Shown: positions 25,919 through 34,815, counted from the stretch's first letter. The stretch: 50,151 nucleotides of DNA from Limosilactobacillus avistercoris (GCF_014836425.1 NZ_JACSQW010000013.1:1-50151), one strand, 5' to 3'. Notes: generated by a model not told the origin, from the sequence alone. Made by a program: numbers and translations.

Positions 25919-27113
25919 TTTTATCCTCCGATATTAACTTTTTTGAGAAATAACAGTTTGCAAAAAATGCAATTAGAAATGGATTATATCCAAAGTCTAA
26001 CAAGCGTTGCTCTACTATCGCACTAATAGTAACTACAACTATAATACTTGCTAAGGCAAAATCAGCTTTTTGAATTGAATGATAGGATATCAAAGTTATA
26101 AGAAGAACAATTACCAGAGTAACAATTATTCCGTAAATAACAAATAGCCGTATAAATGCTGAATCAACATAGAAATAATTAGCACCTTCAGCAGCTGCAT
26201 TTTTTATTCCACCAACAGCACCAAGTCCATTTTCATGAATATGCTGTCCCAACAAGGAAAATCCATATTTATTTATAGCTTCATGACTATAATATAAGCG
26301 ACCAGATAATAAACTATTCATTCTTTCAAACAAATGTTGGCTTGGGGTATATAAGTATGAAAGAAAAACAGTAATATAAGCCGCTAATACTGGAAATGTC
26401 CAGTAAAAAATTGCAATTGTCCTCGAAACCATAAATCCTTTTTTTGCTCGTTGACCAATCATCATTATTGGAATAACTAAAATCAATGCATATGCATTTA
26501 ATCGAGCATCACAAAATTTAATAAGAAAAATTGCTAGCAAAACAAATACTATGTAGCTTTTCCATGAGAGCTGCTTAAAGTAAAGATAGCAATACGCTAA
26601 CACTAAATACAATACATGAGCGGCAAAATCAGTCGGATAAATAATTCCGAATGCTCTCCTTATAGTATCAATGTCCCGATGAAAAATTAGATTTTTTGTT
26701 AAACCAATTAAGGAAGTAAAAAAGATAAAGGAAAGGAGAATTGTTCCTAATACGAGGTATAAATAAATAATCTTCTTAAATTCTACATTTCTCGCCCCAA
26801 GAACAAAGATTCCCATCGGAAAAAGAATAAATTCACCTGATGTTCGCCAAGTAATAAACAAAAGACTAAAAACTAAAAGGTTTATAATTACCTTCTTTGT
26901 GGTATTTGAATCAAAAAAGATAATCTTAAACAAAACAATCGCTAATGGTAAAAAAGCAATCTGATGTAAAAGATTACCTGGAAAATAAGCAGTATACGTC
27001 GAAGTTTGAAGGAAAGCAATTACAAAATAAAATGCAAATGCTATTTCATAAAGTACCTGACCATTCAATTCAAGATTAATCAACCGTTGATATTTGGATG
27101 ATAAATATTGCAC
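25911..27113 (-). CDS. wzy: Polysaccharide polymerase, Wzy type
   Basis: A 400-residue integral membrane protein with about ten helices and a large outer loop (about residues 250-310) containing ERMNSLLSGRLYYSHEAI, resembling the polymerase loop of O-antigen/EPS polymerases. Sequence conservation in this family is low, so the call rests on topology and on the position between a GT2 gene and wzz. The start is a GTG with AAGGAAAG upstream. It would join lipid-linked repeat units exported by Wzx. Confidence 0.78.
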   Translation of the reverse strand: MQYLSSKYQRLINLELNGQVLYEIAFAFYFVIAFLQTSTYTAYFPGNLLHQIAFLPLAIVLFKIIFFDSNTTKKVIINLLVFSLLFITWRTSGEFILFPMGIFVLGARNVEFKKIIYLYLVLGTILLSFIFFTSLIGLTKNLIFHRDIDTIRRAFGIIYPTDFAAHVLYLVLAYCYLYFKQLSWKSYIVFVLLAIFLIKFCDARLNAYALILVIPIMMIGQRAKKGFMVSRTIAIFYWTFPVLAAYITVFLSYLYTPSQHLFERMNSLLSGRLYYSHEAINKYGFSLLGQHIHENGLGAVGGIKNAAAEGANYFYVDSAFIRLFVIYGIIVTLVIVLLITLISYHSIQKADFALASIIVVVTISAIVEQRLLDFGYNPFLIAFFANCYFSKKLISEDKNE

Positions 27114-27129
27114 CTTTCCTTATTCCTCC

Positions 27130-28059
27130 CTACTTTTTCTCTTTCACGATATAGATTGGTCGTTGTTTTGTTTGCATATAGATCTTTCCAATATACCTAC
27201 CAACAATTCCAAGGCAGAATAGCTGTACACCACCAATAAATAACATAATACATACAAGGGACGCCCAGCCAAATGCACTGCCATCTGGCGAAACAAGATG
27301 GCGAATTATTACAATGATAATACCAATTACAGCAATAAAAGCTGATACACCACCAATCCAAGTAGCAATTGACAGTGGTGCCTCGGAGAAATCGGTTATA
27401 CCATCAACTGCATACTTAAACAATTTCCATGTTGACCAGTCAGTAGTTCCAGCAACTCGCTGAACATTCTTATAAGGAAGGTACTTAGTTTTAAAGCCAA
27501 CCCAGTTAAAAATCCCCTTTGAGAAACGGTTATATTCTTTTAAAGATAAGACGGCATTAACCATTTGGCGAGTCATCATTCGATAATCACGAGCACCATT
27601 AACAATCTTAGTATCGGAAATCTTGTTAATAACATCGTAGAATTTATCACTAAGGAATGATTTAACTTTCGCTTCACCAGTACGATCTGTCCGTCGCATA
27701 CCAACACAATCATATTCTCCTGTAGAGATATACTTATACATTATTGGTAAATATTCAGGAGGATCTTGTAAATCGACATCCATTACAACAACATAATCCC
27801 CTGTTGTTGCTTCTAGTCCAGCATATAATCCTGCTTCTTTTCCAAAATTTCTAGAAAAAGAAACATAATGAACCTTATCTGGAGCTTGCTCATGTAATTT
27901 TCGCAATTCTTCCAGAGTCCCATCAGATGAACCATCATTAACAAACCAGTATTCAACCTCTACTGGCATTTTATTCATAATTTTTTCTACAGCTGGATAA
28001 AATAATGGAATAGATTCTTCTTCGTTATAACAAGGTACAACGATTGATAATTTAGGCAA
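27130..28059 (-). CDS. GT2 glycosyltransferase with two C-terminal helices (GtrB/DPM-like)
   Basis: 309 residues. The GT-A domain has PCYNEEESIP at residues 9-18, NDGSSDGT near 40 and the DVDLQDPP metal motif near 95. Two C-terminal membrane helices lie at about 230-252 and 268-290. This is the layout of GtrB, which loads a sugar onto undecaprenyl phosphate in the cytoplasm. A GtrA-family gene lies at 36234 but in another operon. The start is TTG with AAGGAGG nine bases upstream. In this cluster it may provide a lipid-linked side-chain sugar for GT-C enzymes such as the YfhO-like proteins; inference. Confidence 0.88.
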   Translation of the reverse strand: MPKLSIVVPCYNEEESIPLFYPAVEKIMNKMPVEVEYWFVNDGSSDGTLEELRKLHEQAPDKVHYVSFSRNFGKEAGLYAGLEATTGDYVVVMDVDLQDPPEYLPIMYKYISTGEYDCVGMRRTDRTGEAKVKSFLSDKFYDVINKISDTKIVNGARDYRMMTRQMVNAVLSLKEYNRFSKGIFNWVGFKTKYLPYKNVQRVAGTTDWSTWKLFKYAVDGITDFSEAPLSIATWIGGVSAFIAVIGIIIVIIRHLVSPDGSAFGWASLVCIMLFIGGVQLFCLGIVGRYIGKIYMQTKQRPIYIVKEKK

Positions 28060-28074
28060 TTAAACCTGCCTCCT

Positions 28075-28836
28075 TTAAGCGTGACCCGTAATCTTACGTA
28101 AAATAAACTTTCCACCCTTTTTAAACCAGTTAGTATGTTCCATAAAGACATACTTAACTTCAACGGTAGAGAATTCAGGATGAACCTCTAGCCAAGTATC
28201 AAGAAGAAGTTCACTTAGGAAGCCGTAGACCCGCTGTTCGTACGCTGAGTAAGATGATATATCCACCCGAGATTCAACATCAGCAAGAACATCAAACATC
28301 CATGTACAATACTCATCCAGCGGTTTGCGTTTCATAATAAACATATTAAACATGTGAGCCCATGTTCGCTTCATGACCTTTTCAAATGCAGGTACGTACT
28401 CAGGATAATTTTGGTGGATCACCTGACGCATTACCTCAAATGGTTCATGCTCATGAGCGTGGAGGTAGTGAGATTCATTTGTCTCGATATAGTAACGTCG
28501 TTTAGGTGGCAAGATAATATCATGATCCTTAAGCAAGTCAGCCACTTGTTCACTTGACAATACCTCATCCAGTGATTTTTGGTGGTTAAGACTTAGGTAA
28601 CGACGATAGTGAACTAAGCCCATTGCATCAACGTCTAAGTTCTTCCATCCCCAGTAAATCGCTGTTAATTCATTATAGTAAGGGTTCTTCGCTGAAATAT
28701 TGTCTCCCGTATTATCACCCTGGAAAGTATGGTTAACATCAGGATGAATCTCTTTACCAACAAAGACTGGTAAATACAATGGGTCTTTGGGCATTGCATA
28801 ATTCTTATGAGCAGCAACTAATACTTTTGTCTTCAC
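28075..28836 (-). CDS. DUF4422-type glycosyltransferase
   Basis: About 253 residues, opening with KVLVAAHKNYAMP and containing NELTAIYWGWKN and VHYRRYLS, which mark the DUF4422 family of capsule and exopolysaccharide clusters. I chose a GTG at 28836 because AAGGAG lies six bases upstream. An ATG at 28860 would lie inside the preceding gene without a ribosome site. It is the second gene of the operon, probably adding the second sugar to the priming unit. The sugar is unknown. Confidence 0.83.
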   Translation of the reverse strand: MKTKVLVAAHKNYAMPKDPLYLPVFVGKEIHPDVNHTFQGDNTGDNISAKNPYYNELTAIYWGWKNLDVDAMGLVHYRRYLSLNHQKSLDEVLSSEQVADLLKDHDIILPPKRRYYIETNESHYLHAHEHEPFEVMRQVIHQNYPEYVPAFEKVMKRTWAHMFNMFIMKRKPLDEYCTWMFDVLADVESRVDISSYSAYEQRVYGFLSELLLDTWLEVHPEFSTVEVKYVFMEHTNWFKKGGKFILRKITGHA

Positions 28837-28846
28837 GATTTTCTCC

Positions 28847-29500
28847 TTAATAAGCTGCATTTGGCTTAATCATGACTTTAACAGTCTCAAACATAATCTT
28901 TAAATCAAGCCAAACAGAGCGTTCATTAATATAAGTTAAATCAAGTTCAACCATCTGGTCAAAACTCAAGGCATTTCGACCACCAACTTGCCACATCCCA
29001 GTAGCACCCGGTTTAACCATTAGGCGCTGGCGATCATAATCAGTATATTCTTTCACTTCATATGGTAGAGGTGGGCGCGGACCAACAATACTCATTGAAC
29101 CACCAACCACATTTAAGAGTTGTGGAAGTTCATCCAAACTATACTTCCGGATAAACTTCCCTACCTTCGTAATCCGTGGATCATCCTTCATCTTGAACAT
29201 TGCACCCTTAATTTCATTCTGGGCCCGAAGCTTTTCCAAAAGTTCATCCGCATTAGTCACCATTGAGCGAAACTTAAACATCCGAAATGGCTTTCCATGT
29301 TCGCCAATCCGCGTTTGAGTATAAAAAACGGGACCTTTCGGATCATTTATTTTAATTGCAATCGCGATGATTAAGAAAACTGGACTAAGGATCACCACCG
29401 CCACTGAAGATGCCACAACATCAAAGAGCCGTTTGGTAAATCGGTAACCATACTGATGGTGTAGTTTTCTTTCATCAATATGTAGTTTCTTTTCTGTCAT
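28847..29500 (-). CDS. Priming undecaprenyl-phosphate sugar phosphotransferase
   Basis: 217 residues. A membrane re-entrant helix lies at about 29-52. The cytoplasmic domain carries the monotopic phosphoglycosyltransferase motifs: KFRSMV, the DDPRITKVG box, LDELPQ with the catalytic Asp-Glu pair, and VGPRPPLP. It starts repeat-unit synthesis by moving a sugar phosphate to undecaprenyl phosphate. The start MTEKKLHIDE (29500) is preferred over an upstream ATG at 29554; the ribosome site AGAGAAAG is modest. It is the first gene of the polysaccharide operon, directly behind a good promoter. Confidence 0.92.
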   Translation of the reverse strand: MTEKKLHIDERKLHHQYGYRFTKRLFDVVASSVAVVILSPVFLIIAIAIKINDPKGPVFYTQTRIGEHGKPFRMFKFRSMVTNADELLEKLRAQNEIKGAMFKMKDDPRITKVGKFIRKYSLDELPQLLNVVGGSMSIVGPRPPLPYEVKEYTDYDRQRLMVKPGATGMWQVGGRNALSFDQMVELDLTYINERSVWLDLKIMFETVKVMIKPNAAY

Positions 29501-29552
29501 TATACTTTCTCTTTTAATTTTTTTATTTGTAACTTTTCTACGTATCTTACAC

Positions 29553-29581
29553 ATTTTACCAGTATTTTACCAGTCTGAAAA
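29553..29581 (-). promoter_or_regulatory. Promoter of the polysaccharide operon with a tandem repeat
   Basis: On the minus strand TTTTCA and TAAAAT are 17 bases apart, with TGG giving an extended -10. The sequence ACTGGTAAAAT occurs twice in tandem, so two extended -10-like boxes lie 11 bases apart. It sits about 55 bases upstream of the priming transferase start. Confidence 0.55.
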
Positions 29582-29587
29582 GGCTTC

Positions 29588-30379
29588 TCACAATTCATGG
29601 TTGTCTAACCACTCTTGAACTGCGTCTAAATCAAAGCCCTTTCGGTACATTGCCTGTTTAAACTTTATCTCTCGTTCACGGCCATCGTACCGCCGATAAC
29701 GACGCCAAAGTTTCTCAGCTTGGCGTTCCAGTAATTCCTCTTGTTGTTCAAAATCTTCTTGCGGTTCTACTTGCTCTTTAATTTGATCATAAATTGAACT
29801 TGGATACCCTTTGGTTATTAATCCCTGGCGAACCTTTTGCTCCTGACGACGGGTCGGTTGCGAACGATAACGGCGAAACAGTTTTTTCGCTAGTTTGGTT
29901 GCATTTTCAAGTTGGCGTTCAGGAGTAAATTGGGCTAGTGCATCATCAATATCATTTTCCCCAATCTTTTTTATTCGGAGCCTTTGTCTAATATTTTCCG
30001 GTCCCTTGAGGTCGGTATTCATTTCCGTCCGCACATAACTAGCAGCGTACTCATGATCATCAAGTAATTTCTGATCACGGAGTTTTTGTAAAACTGGATC
30101 AATAAATTCTTCAGGTGTTTCGAGCTCCCGAAGTTTCTTGATAACATCACTTTCCGTCCGTAACTGATGGGACAAGTAATCGAGCATTCGAGAATAAGCA
30201 CGAGCAATCTGGTTGGCGGTCGTAATCTGGGCTTCGAGTTCCTTATCAATCTCCATTCCCTTCATCAACCGAAATTGAATTAGGACACTCTCTGCTACAG
30301 GAAAGGTATACTTACCATCAAGATAAACGTTATACCTTCCTTGACGCTTCTGTGCCTCAATCTTAGTGATTTTTGCCAT
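29588..30379 (-). CDS. recX: Regulatory protein RecX
   Basis: 263 residues, rich in Arg, Lys, Glu and Gln, with the three-helix RecX repeats (for example DYLSHQLRTESDVIKKLRE and DDHEYAASYVRTE). RecX binds RecA filaments and limits their activity in the cytoplasm. Gram-positive members are commonly about 260-270 residues, as here. The ATG at 30379 is chosen with GAAGGG nine bases upstream; a TTG two codons earlier is possible. It is transcribed in the same direction as the polysaccharide operon, whose promoter starts right at its 3' end. Confidence 0.93.
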   Translation of the reverse strand: MAKITKIEAQKRQGRYNVYLDGKYTFPVAESVLIQFRLMKGMEIDKELEAQITTANQIARAYSRMLDYLSHQLRTESDVIKKLRELETPEEFIDPVLQKLRDQKLLDDHEYAASYVRTEMNTDLKGPENIRQRLRIKKIGENDIDDALAQFTPERQLENATKLAKKLFRRYRSQPTRRQEQKVRQGLITKGYPSSIYDQIKEQVEPQEDFEQQEELLERQAEKLWRRYRRYDGREREIKFKQAMYRKGFDLDAVQEWLDNHEL

Positions 30380-30479
30380 TTTCAAAATCCCTTCTTTACA
30401 AATACATTTCTCGTTCGTTGTTATAGGTGTAAGAAGTGGCCGCTACTTATTAAAAATTAAACCTAAAGGAGAATTCATT

Positions 30480-30692
30480 ATGAGCATGACTCGGAAGTTC
30501 AAAGCCGCTAAAATTCAGTTAACGTTGGTTGGAGAAAAGCACCCTAAAGGAGTAAAGCACATCCTTAACAACGTTACCGAAACCGTTAGTGAAGAACAAT
30601 TTACCCTTCTCAGCTCAGCTATGGAAGCCTTAACCGGAGAAAAGCTAACTAATGCGGACGTGATTGGAACTCAATCAATCGTAATGGACTAA
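30480..30692 (+). CDS. DUF1659-family small protein
   Basis: 70 residues (MSMTRKFKAAKIQLTLVG...), matching the DUF1659 family of short Firmicutes proteins of unknown function. It starts at the ATG at 30480 with AAAGGAG nine bases before it; longer in-frame extension upstream overlaps recX control sequence and is unlikely. It is followed 25 bases later by a DUF2922 gene, a pairing common in lactobacilli and bacilli. Both are likely cytoplasmic; nothing more can be said of the role. Confidence 0.82.
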   Translation: MSMTRKFKAAKIQLTLVGEKHPKGVKHILNNVTETVSEEQFTLLSSAMEALTGEKLTNADVIGTQSIVMD

Positions 30693-30717
30693 TAGTTTAG
30701 AAAGGAAGTTTTAATTT

Positions 30718-30960
30718 ATGAAAACTCTCAATTTAATGTTTAAGGGTAGTCTTGGCAAGAAGCATTTACTAAAGTTGAGCTATGCTAATGACCAATTAAA
30801 CGCTGAAACCGTTCGTCAAGCAATGAACCAGCTTTCAAACACCCACCTGTTCTTTAAGAACGATGAAGATATTTACGCAACCCCAGTTTCTGCAAAGTAT
30901 GTTGATACAATCCCAACTGTCCTTTTCAATGACGAAAAGGAGGCTCCTGTCGCTGAATAA
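30718..30960 (+). CDS. DUF2922-family small protein
   Basis: 80 residues (MKTLNLMFKGSLGKKHLLKL...) matching DUF2922. It has an AAAGGAAG ribosome site and forms a two-gene operon with the DUF1659 gene, ending at a strong terminator. No signal peptide or membrane segment. Function unknown. Confidence 0.8.
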   Translation: MKTLNLMFKGSLGKKHLLKLSYANDQLNAETVRQAMNQLSNTHLFFKNDEDIYATPVSAKYVDTIPTVLFNDEKEAPVAE

Positions 30961-30989
30961 CTAATCATTCCATCTTAATAATCCTTAAC

Positions 30990-31030
30990 GAGGCCGGAAA
31001 ATAAATATTTTCCGATCTCTTTTATTTTTT
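30990..31030 (+). terminator. Terminator of the DUF1659-DUF2922 pair
   Basis: A stem formed by GAGGCCGGAAAATA and TATTTTCCGATCTC, with a small mismatch, followed by TTTTATTTTTT on the plus strand. The T-run overlaps the stop region of the convergent yihY gene. Confidence 0.8.
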
Positions 31031-31936
31031 AACAATTCGTTTTCGAGCATCATCATGCTCAGTTTTAATGAGCTGCCAGAAATGCTCTTTTTCAACTAAT
31101 TCGCCATCATGAGCTTCTTGAAATGCCGCATTAATTGCCGCCCCCATCATGATGAGGTAACCAGAAAAGTCAAGCCAAACCATCATTGCAATAAAAGCAC
31201 CAATCGTCTTATAACCAATTACACCATGACTAAACAGGATAGTATATAAGCCAAATAATTTAGAGAGCCATAGCCAAAAGATTGAAACCAGAAACGCCCC
31301 AACCGCAGCAAAACGTAACCTAACCTTAGCATTAGGAACAAAATAATAGAGCATCGTCAGAGCAATGAAAATGACCGCAAAAGTGATCGGCCACTTCAAA
31401 CTACTAAACAGGTAGATGTAACGACGGTTAAAGTGGAGGAATGGTTGAAGCCATTTGAGGAATTGTTCACCGACCCCATACAGGAAAACAATCACAAAGA
31501 TAATGATCACAACAACAATCATCCAAATAAACGAGATTACCCGATTACTGATTGGATTTTGGTTTTCCGCAATTCCATAGGCATGATTAACACTTCTTTG
31601 AAAAGCAGCGATCCCTTGACTCGTCGACCAAAGTGCAATCAAGGCCCCAGTAGTCAAGACCCCACCACTTCCTTGCTGAAGGAAATCCAGAACTAATGGC
31701 CGAATAAAACTATACACTGTTGCTGGAACCAATGTCTGAAGGTAAGTCAATACAGTATTCGCGTCAATCCCAATCATTGGTAGTAAGTTTCCAATTACCA
31801 ATAAAGCCGGAAAGATTGAAAGTAATGTATAGTACGCGAGTGTCGCTGCCGAGCTTGAGAGTTGGGCTAAGGTAAAATGCTTAACCAACATTGCAATTAG
31901 ATTCTTTAATTTTACCTTATTTTCCTTCCTAATCAT
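31022..31936 (-). CDS. yihY: YihY/BrkB-family inner membrane protein
   Basis: 304 residues with six hydrophobic segments and the family pattern SSAATLAYYTLLSIFPALL near residues 29-47. The later GAFIAMMVWLDFSGYLIMMGA is also typical. The family was once called ribonuclease BN in error; the real role is unclear, perhaps transport. The ATG at 31936 is chosen because GAGGAG lies seven bases upstream; an ATG five codons earlier has no ribosome site. Confidence 0.88.
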   Translation of the reverse strand: MIRKENKVKLKNLIAMLVKHFTLAQLSSSAATLAYYTLLSIFPALLVIGNLLPMIGIDANTVLTYLQTLVPATVYSFIRPLVLDFLQQGSGGVLTTGALIALWSTSQGIAAFQRSVNHAYGIAENQNPISNRVISFIWMIVVVIIIFVIVFLYGVGEQFLKWLQPFLHFNRRYIYLFSSLKWPITFAVIFIALTMLYYFVPNAKVRLRFAAVGAFLVSIFWLWLSKLFGLYTILFSHGVIGYKTIGAFIAMMVWLDFSGYLIMMGAAINAAFQEAHDGELVEKEHFWQLIKTEHDDARKRIVKK

Positions 31937-32019
31937 TAGCCAACTCCTCATAGTAATACCCGTTCATTATACATTATTTTGAATTGCGTGAAAAAAGAAA
32001 GTCAGCAGTAAGAGCTTAC

Positions 32020-32376
32020 CTAGCTGTTTAAAATTTCTTCATGAATCATTAATGCACGAGCCCAATCTTGAGGACTGGCAACTTCTCCACTAAATTCAGC
32101 TTTTCGTTTATGGATACTAAATGTAAAAATTTGGAGCGGGTTAATAAAACCTTCTACTTGTTTTGTATGTAATGGAATAAAGAAATCTCTTAAGCAATTA
32201 TTATAAGCATGTGTAATCGGCATCACCATTACTAAGCCAGTAACTCTACTATAATTAGATGAACTCATCACAATCGCTGGATGCCTTCCGCAAATTTCTT
32301 CACCAACGGATAGTTCAAAATTAATCCAAATTATATCTTGCTTTTGGGGAATATAGTTATTATTGTGGTAGCTCAT
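32020..32376 (-). CDS. mazF: MazF/PemK-type toxin
   Basis: 118 residues with the PemK/MazF layout: QKQDIIWINF at the N terminus, then EEICGRHPAIVMS (binding loop with conserved Arg and Pro), and VMVMPITH. MazF toxins are ribosome-independent mRNA endoribonucleases. The gene overlaps the upstream antitoxin gene by 17 bases, the usual coupled order. An imperfect hairpin with a T-rich tail (about 31983-32024) may end the transcript. Confidence 0.85.
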   Translation of the reverse strand: MSYHNNNYIPQKQDIIWINFELSVGEEICGRHPAIVMSSSNYSRVTGLVMVMPITHAYNNCLRDFFIPLHTKQVEGFINPLQIFTFSIHKRKAEFSGEVASPQDWARALMIHEEILNS

Positions 32377-32593
32377 CTTCTTTTACCCCACCATTAACAA
32401 ATCTTGTATCATCACCATCATAAAGATGATTCTCTACAAATTTGCTATCCTTAAACGGATTTTTTCGTTTAGGCATGTATACAATTGCACCATTCCGATC
32501 CTGATATACCTCATATTCGCTACTACGGTTTTTAATTGATTTTGGAACAGTAAGGACATCCGACGTACCAACTCGTCTCATTTTAATTGTCAT
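32360..32593 (-). CDS. mazE: MazE-type antitoxin (AbrB-like)
   Basis: 77 residues. The N-terminal part (MTIKMRRVGTSDVLTVPKSI) is a swapped-hairpin AbrB/MazE DNA-binding domain. The acidic C-terminal half (HLYDGDDTRFVNGG) would wrap the toxin. AAGGAGGGG precedes the ATG. The promoter has TATATA arms flanking AAA that could be its operator. Confidence 0.82.
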   Translation of the reverse strand: MTIKMRRVGTSDVLTVPKSIKNRSSEYEVYQDRNGAIVYMPKRKNPFKDSKFVENHLYDGDDTRFVNGGVKEDELPQ

Positions 32594-32618
32594 TGTTTTC
32601 CCCTCCTTGAATATATAT

Positions 32619-32646
32619 TTTATATACGTAATAACACTTCCTACAA
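32619..32646 (-). promoter_or_regulatory. mazEF promoter with possible operator
   Basis: On the minus strand TTGTAG and TATAAA are 16 bases apart, about 26 bases before mazE. The -10 region lies in an inverted TATATA-AAA-TATATA stretch, a plausible self-repression site. Confidence 0.5.
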
Positions 32647-32692
32647 TTAATTTTGAAGGGGGATAAATAATCCTCCATAAATTTAAAACGGA

Positions 32693-32737
32693 AAAAAGCG
32701 GAAAAGTTTCGAAGCAACTCGAATTTTTCCGCTTTTT
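32693..32737. terminator. Terminator of the amino acid permease gene
   Basis: A long stem (AAAAAGCGGAAAA with TTTTTCCGCTTTTT, plus an inner TTCGA/TCGAA helix) with T-runs on both strands. It lies after the permease stop at 32777. Confidence 0.85.
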
Positions 32738-32776
32738 ATAATTTTAATATTGAGATTTCTAAGAAACCAGTTCTTC

Positions 32777-34282
32777 TTAATCCTTGATATGGTGCTTCTT
32801 TGAAGAAACATTGTAGAAGATCCAAGCAACAAGGGCAAAGAAGACTGGACCAGCAATTGTCCAGAATGCTGTTTGCCAATCCTTATCAAGCATTGGTTGG
32901 ATGAACGTAAACAGGATCCCGACAATTAGGATAATTTCAACAAACCATACCAAGACATCTGTCCAGAAACGATTCTTAAAGACTTCAAATGGCCGTTCGA
33001 TATCCTTCTTCCGCTTAAAGAATGGGAAGGCACCAACCAAGAAGAGGTATGGGAAACAAGTAGAAACGTTAGCCATATCAGTCAAGATGGTGTAGAACTG
33101 TTGAGCTGCAGAACCACCGAAGGCAACTAAGAAGATAATGATGGAAACAACAGTAACCTGTAACCACATTGCATTAGCAGGCATCCCCGCCTTGTTCAAC
33201 TTAGTCAACTTCTTTGGCCATAATTCAGGGTTAGAACCAAGAATAAAGGCCTTAATTGGTGAGTACATCAAAACAAATAGTGCACCTAAGAATCCAAGTG
33301 CCTGAGCAAAAGCAACGATCCGGGTCATGACAGCACCCCAAACAACAGCAGTTGCGTGAGGAAGGCCAAATGCTAGGCCTAACTTAACCCCTAAAATATT
33401 GAAGAGAACGTAAGTAGCATTCCCAAGGTTAGTAGTGCTCTTAGCAAAATCATGGTTATAGTTGGCAAACCAGCCAGCCATCAAAATCATCAAAACATAG
33501 GCGCCAATAGTAAAAATTGATGCAATAATCAAACCACGAGGAAAAGTCTTTTCAGGGTTCTTCATACTATCGGTAACTGATCCAAGTGACTCCATCCCAC
33601 CATAAGCAAAGATAGCGTAAACAACGAATGAAATAATTGCAATTGGTGTTTGGAATTGTGGGTTTGGTGATAATACAAAATCCTTAGCGCTGTGAATTGG
33701 TTGGGCTAAGGCACCCTTATTTGCAATCAAAACGATAAATGCTGCAATAACATAGATAATGTTAACAATAACAGTAAAGATCCCACCAAGAGACCCAACC
33801 TTGGCAATTGCAGTCATCCCACGAGAACTAAAGTATGTACATGCAATCATCAAGATAATTCCGAGAACCCCAATGACTTCAGTTGAATTCAATCCCATGA
33901 AATGCCATTGTTGAGTGGTATCCTTACCAAAGATCAAAGCTGAAAAAGTAATCCAAATCCGAGAAGCGGTGGAAACCATCCAGACAATCCATGATGCTAG
34001 CCAAACGAAAGTTCCGATAAATGCTAATTTTTCACCAATTGATCCAGCAAGCCAAGAATAAATACCACCCTTAGCATCCTTAAAGGCTGAACCATATTCG
34101 GCCATCATTAAGCCACACGGGAAGAAGAAACAAATCCCCGCTAAGGCATACCAGATAATACTCCCATAGCTCATTTGTAAGTACGCGTTTGAAACATTAC
34201 CAAAACCAAAGATGGCGGTAATAATCATCGTGACCAAGCCAAAGGTAGTAATCATTTTTTTATTACTACTCTGCTCATCCAA
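32777..34282 (-). CDS. APC-superfamily amino acid permease (YjeM/GadC-like)
   Basis: 501 residues with 12 membrane helices and the APC helix-1 pattern (TFGLVTMIITAIFGFGNVSNA). It is closest in pattern to the YjeM and glutamate/GABA antiporter group of lactobacilli. It imports or exchanges an amino acid across the cell membrane; the substrate is not decidable. The start is TTG at 34282, with GGAGG eight bases upstream. Monocistronic, with its own terminator. No T-box leader is visible upstream. Confidence 0.88.
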   Translation of the reverse strand: MDEQSSNKKMITTFGLVTMIITAIFGFGNVSNAYLQMSYGSIIWYALAGICFFFPCGLMMAEYGSAFKDAKGGIYSWLAGSIGEKLAFIGTFVWLASWIVWMVSTASRIWITFSALIFGKDTTQQWHFMGLNSTEVIGVLGIILMIACTYFSSRGMTAIAKVGSLGGIFTVIVNIIYVIAAFIVLIANKGALAQPIHSAKDFVLSPNPQFQTPIAIISFVVYAIFAYGGMESLGSVTDSMKNPEKTFPRGLIIASIFTIGAYVLMILMAGWFANYNHDFAKSTTNLGNATYVLFNILGVKLGLAFGLPHATAVVWGAVMTRIVAFAQALGFLGALFVLMYSPIKAFILGSNPELWPKKLTKLNKAGMPANAMWLQVTVVSIIIFLVAFGGSAAQQFYTILTDMANVSTCFPYLFLVGAFPFFKRKKDIERPFEVFKNRFWTDVLVWFVEIILIVGILFTFIQPMLDKDWQTAFWTIAGPVFFALVAWIFYNVSSKKHHIKD

Positions 34283-34569
34283 AATAAAAACCTCCAAAAT
34301 ATAGGAAAAGATTCTTAAATAAAAATAAGAATTTATTTAATATTTTAAGTATATCCCTATTTGATAAAAATAAAAGACCTTTTGCAAAAATTCTTATTAT
34401 TTTCTAATATTATTTATGCAATATTTAATAATTATTCACGCATAAAATTCACAATTGAAGTAAATATACTCTACTATACGTATATTTATAAATTTGACCT
34501 CAGGAATTTATGAGTCATTTCTTTGAACAGAGTCTACTAAATACTTATTTTTTCTTTCTCATAATCAAT
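34283..34569. other. AT-rich intergenic region without a gene
   Basis: No coding frame or RNA gene is recognised. It must hold the permease promoter. A short inverted repeat (ATTCTTA ... TAAGAAT, about 34311-34332) lies just upstream of the permease start and may be regulatory. Confidence 0.4.
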
Positions 34570-34613
34570 AAAAAGGCAGACCACTAAATTTTCTTTAGTG
34601 AATCTGCCCTTTT
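34570..34613 (-). terminator. Terminator downstream of map
   Basis: A two-part stem (GGCAGA/TCTGCC and CACTAAA/TTTAGTG) with TTTTTATTG following on the minus strand. It lies about 200 bases past the map stop, after the structured repeat, so that repeat would be in the map 3' untranslated RNA. Confidence 0.7.
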
Positions 34614-34677
34614 GCATATTAATATATGAAGACCACTTATTTAACTTTGGTGGTTACTTAATTTTATTATGGCCTGA

Positions 34678-34811
34678 GTCAACAAACTAGGCAATAAAGT
34701 CGAAACGTGTTCGCCCTAACCTTCCTCAAGCTAACGACCTCTATCTCTGACGACAAGTCGTCATTCAGTGGAGAAATCGTTAGCCACCGGAAGGTTTTAA
34801 TAGGCTCACAC
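34678..34811 (-). ncRNA. Structured RNA repeat, copy A (3' end of map)
   Basis: A nested set of helices: ACAC/GTGT (34808-34811 with 34707-34710), a GA/GA internal loop, GCC/GGC, AACCTTCC/GGAAGGTT (34718-34725 with 34789-34796), GCTAACGA/TCGTTAGC (34730-34737 with 34777-34784) and a terminal GACGAC/GTCGTC hairpin (34749-34762). The same architecture with different paired bases occurs at 42274-42398. It begins five bases past the map stop. It may belong to one of the described Lactobacillales RNA motifs; I cannot check. Function unknown. Confidence 0.6.
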
Positions 34812-34815
34812 TCTT

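Noticed and set aside
32683-32925. 80-codon frame over the permease 3' end and its terminator
   Set aside because: It runs through a strong terminator hairpin and is a shadow of the permease frame.
34283-34569. Possible T-box or riboswitch leader upstream of the amino acid permease
   Set aside because: No T-box TGGNACC-type sequence, no antiterminator and no terminator hairpin before the start are visible.
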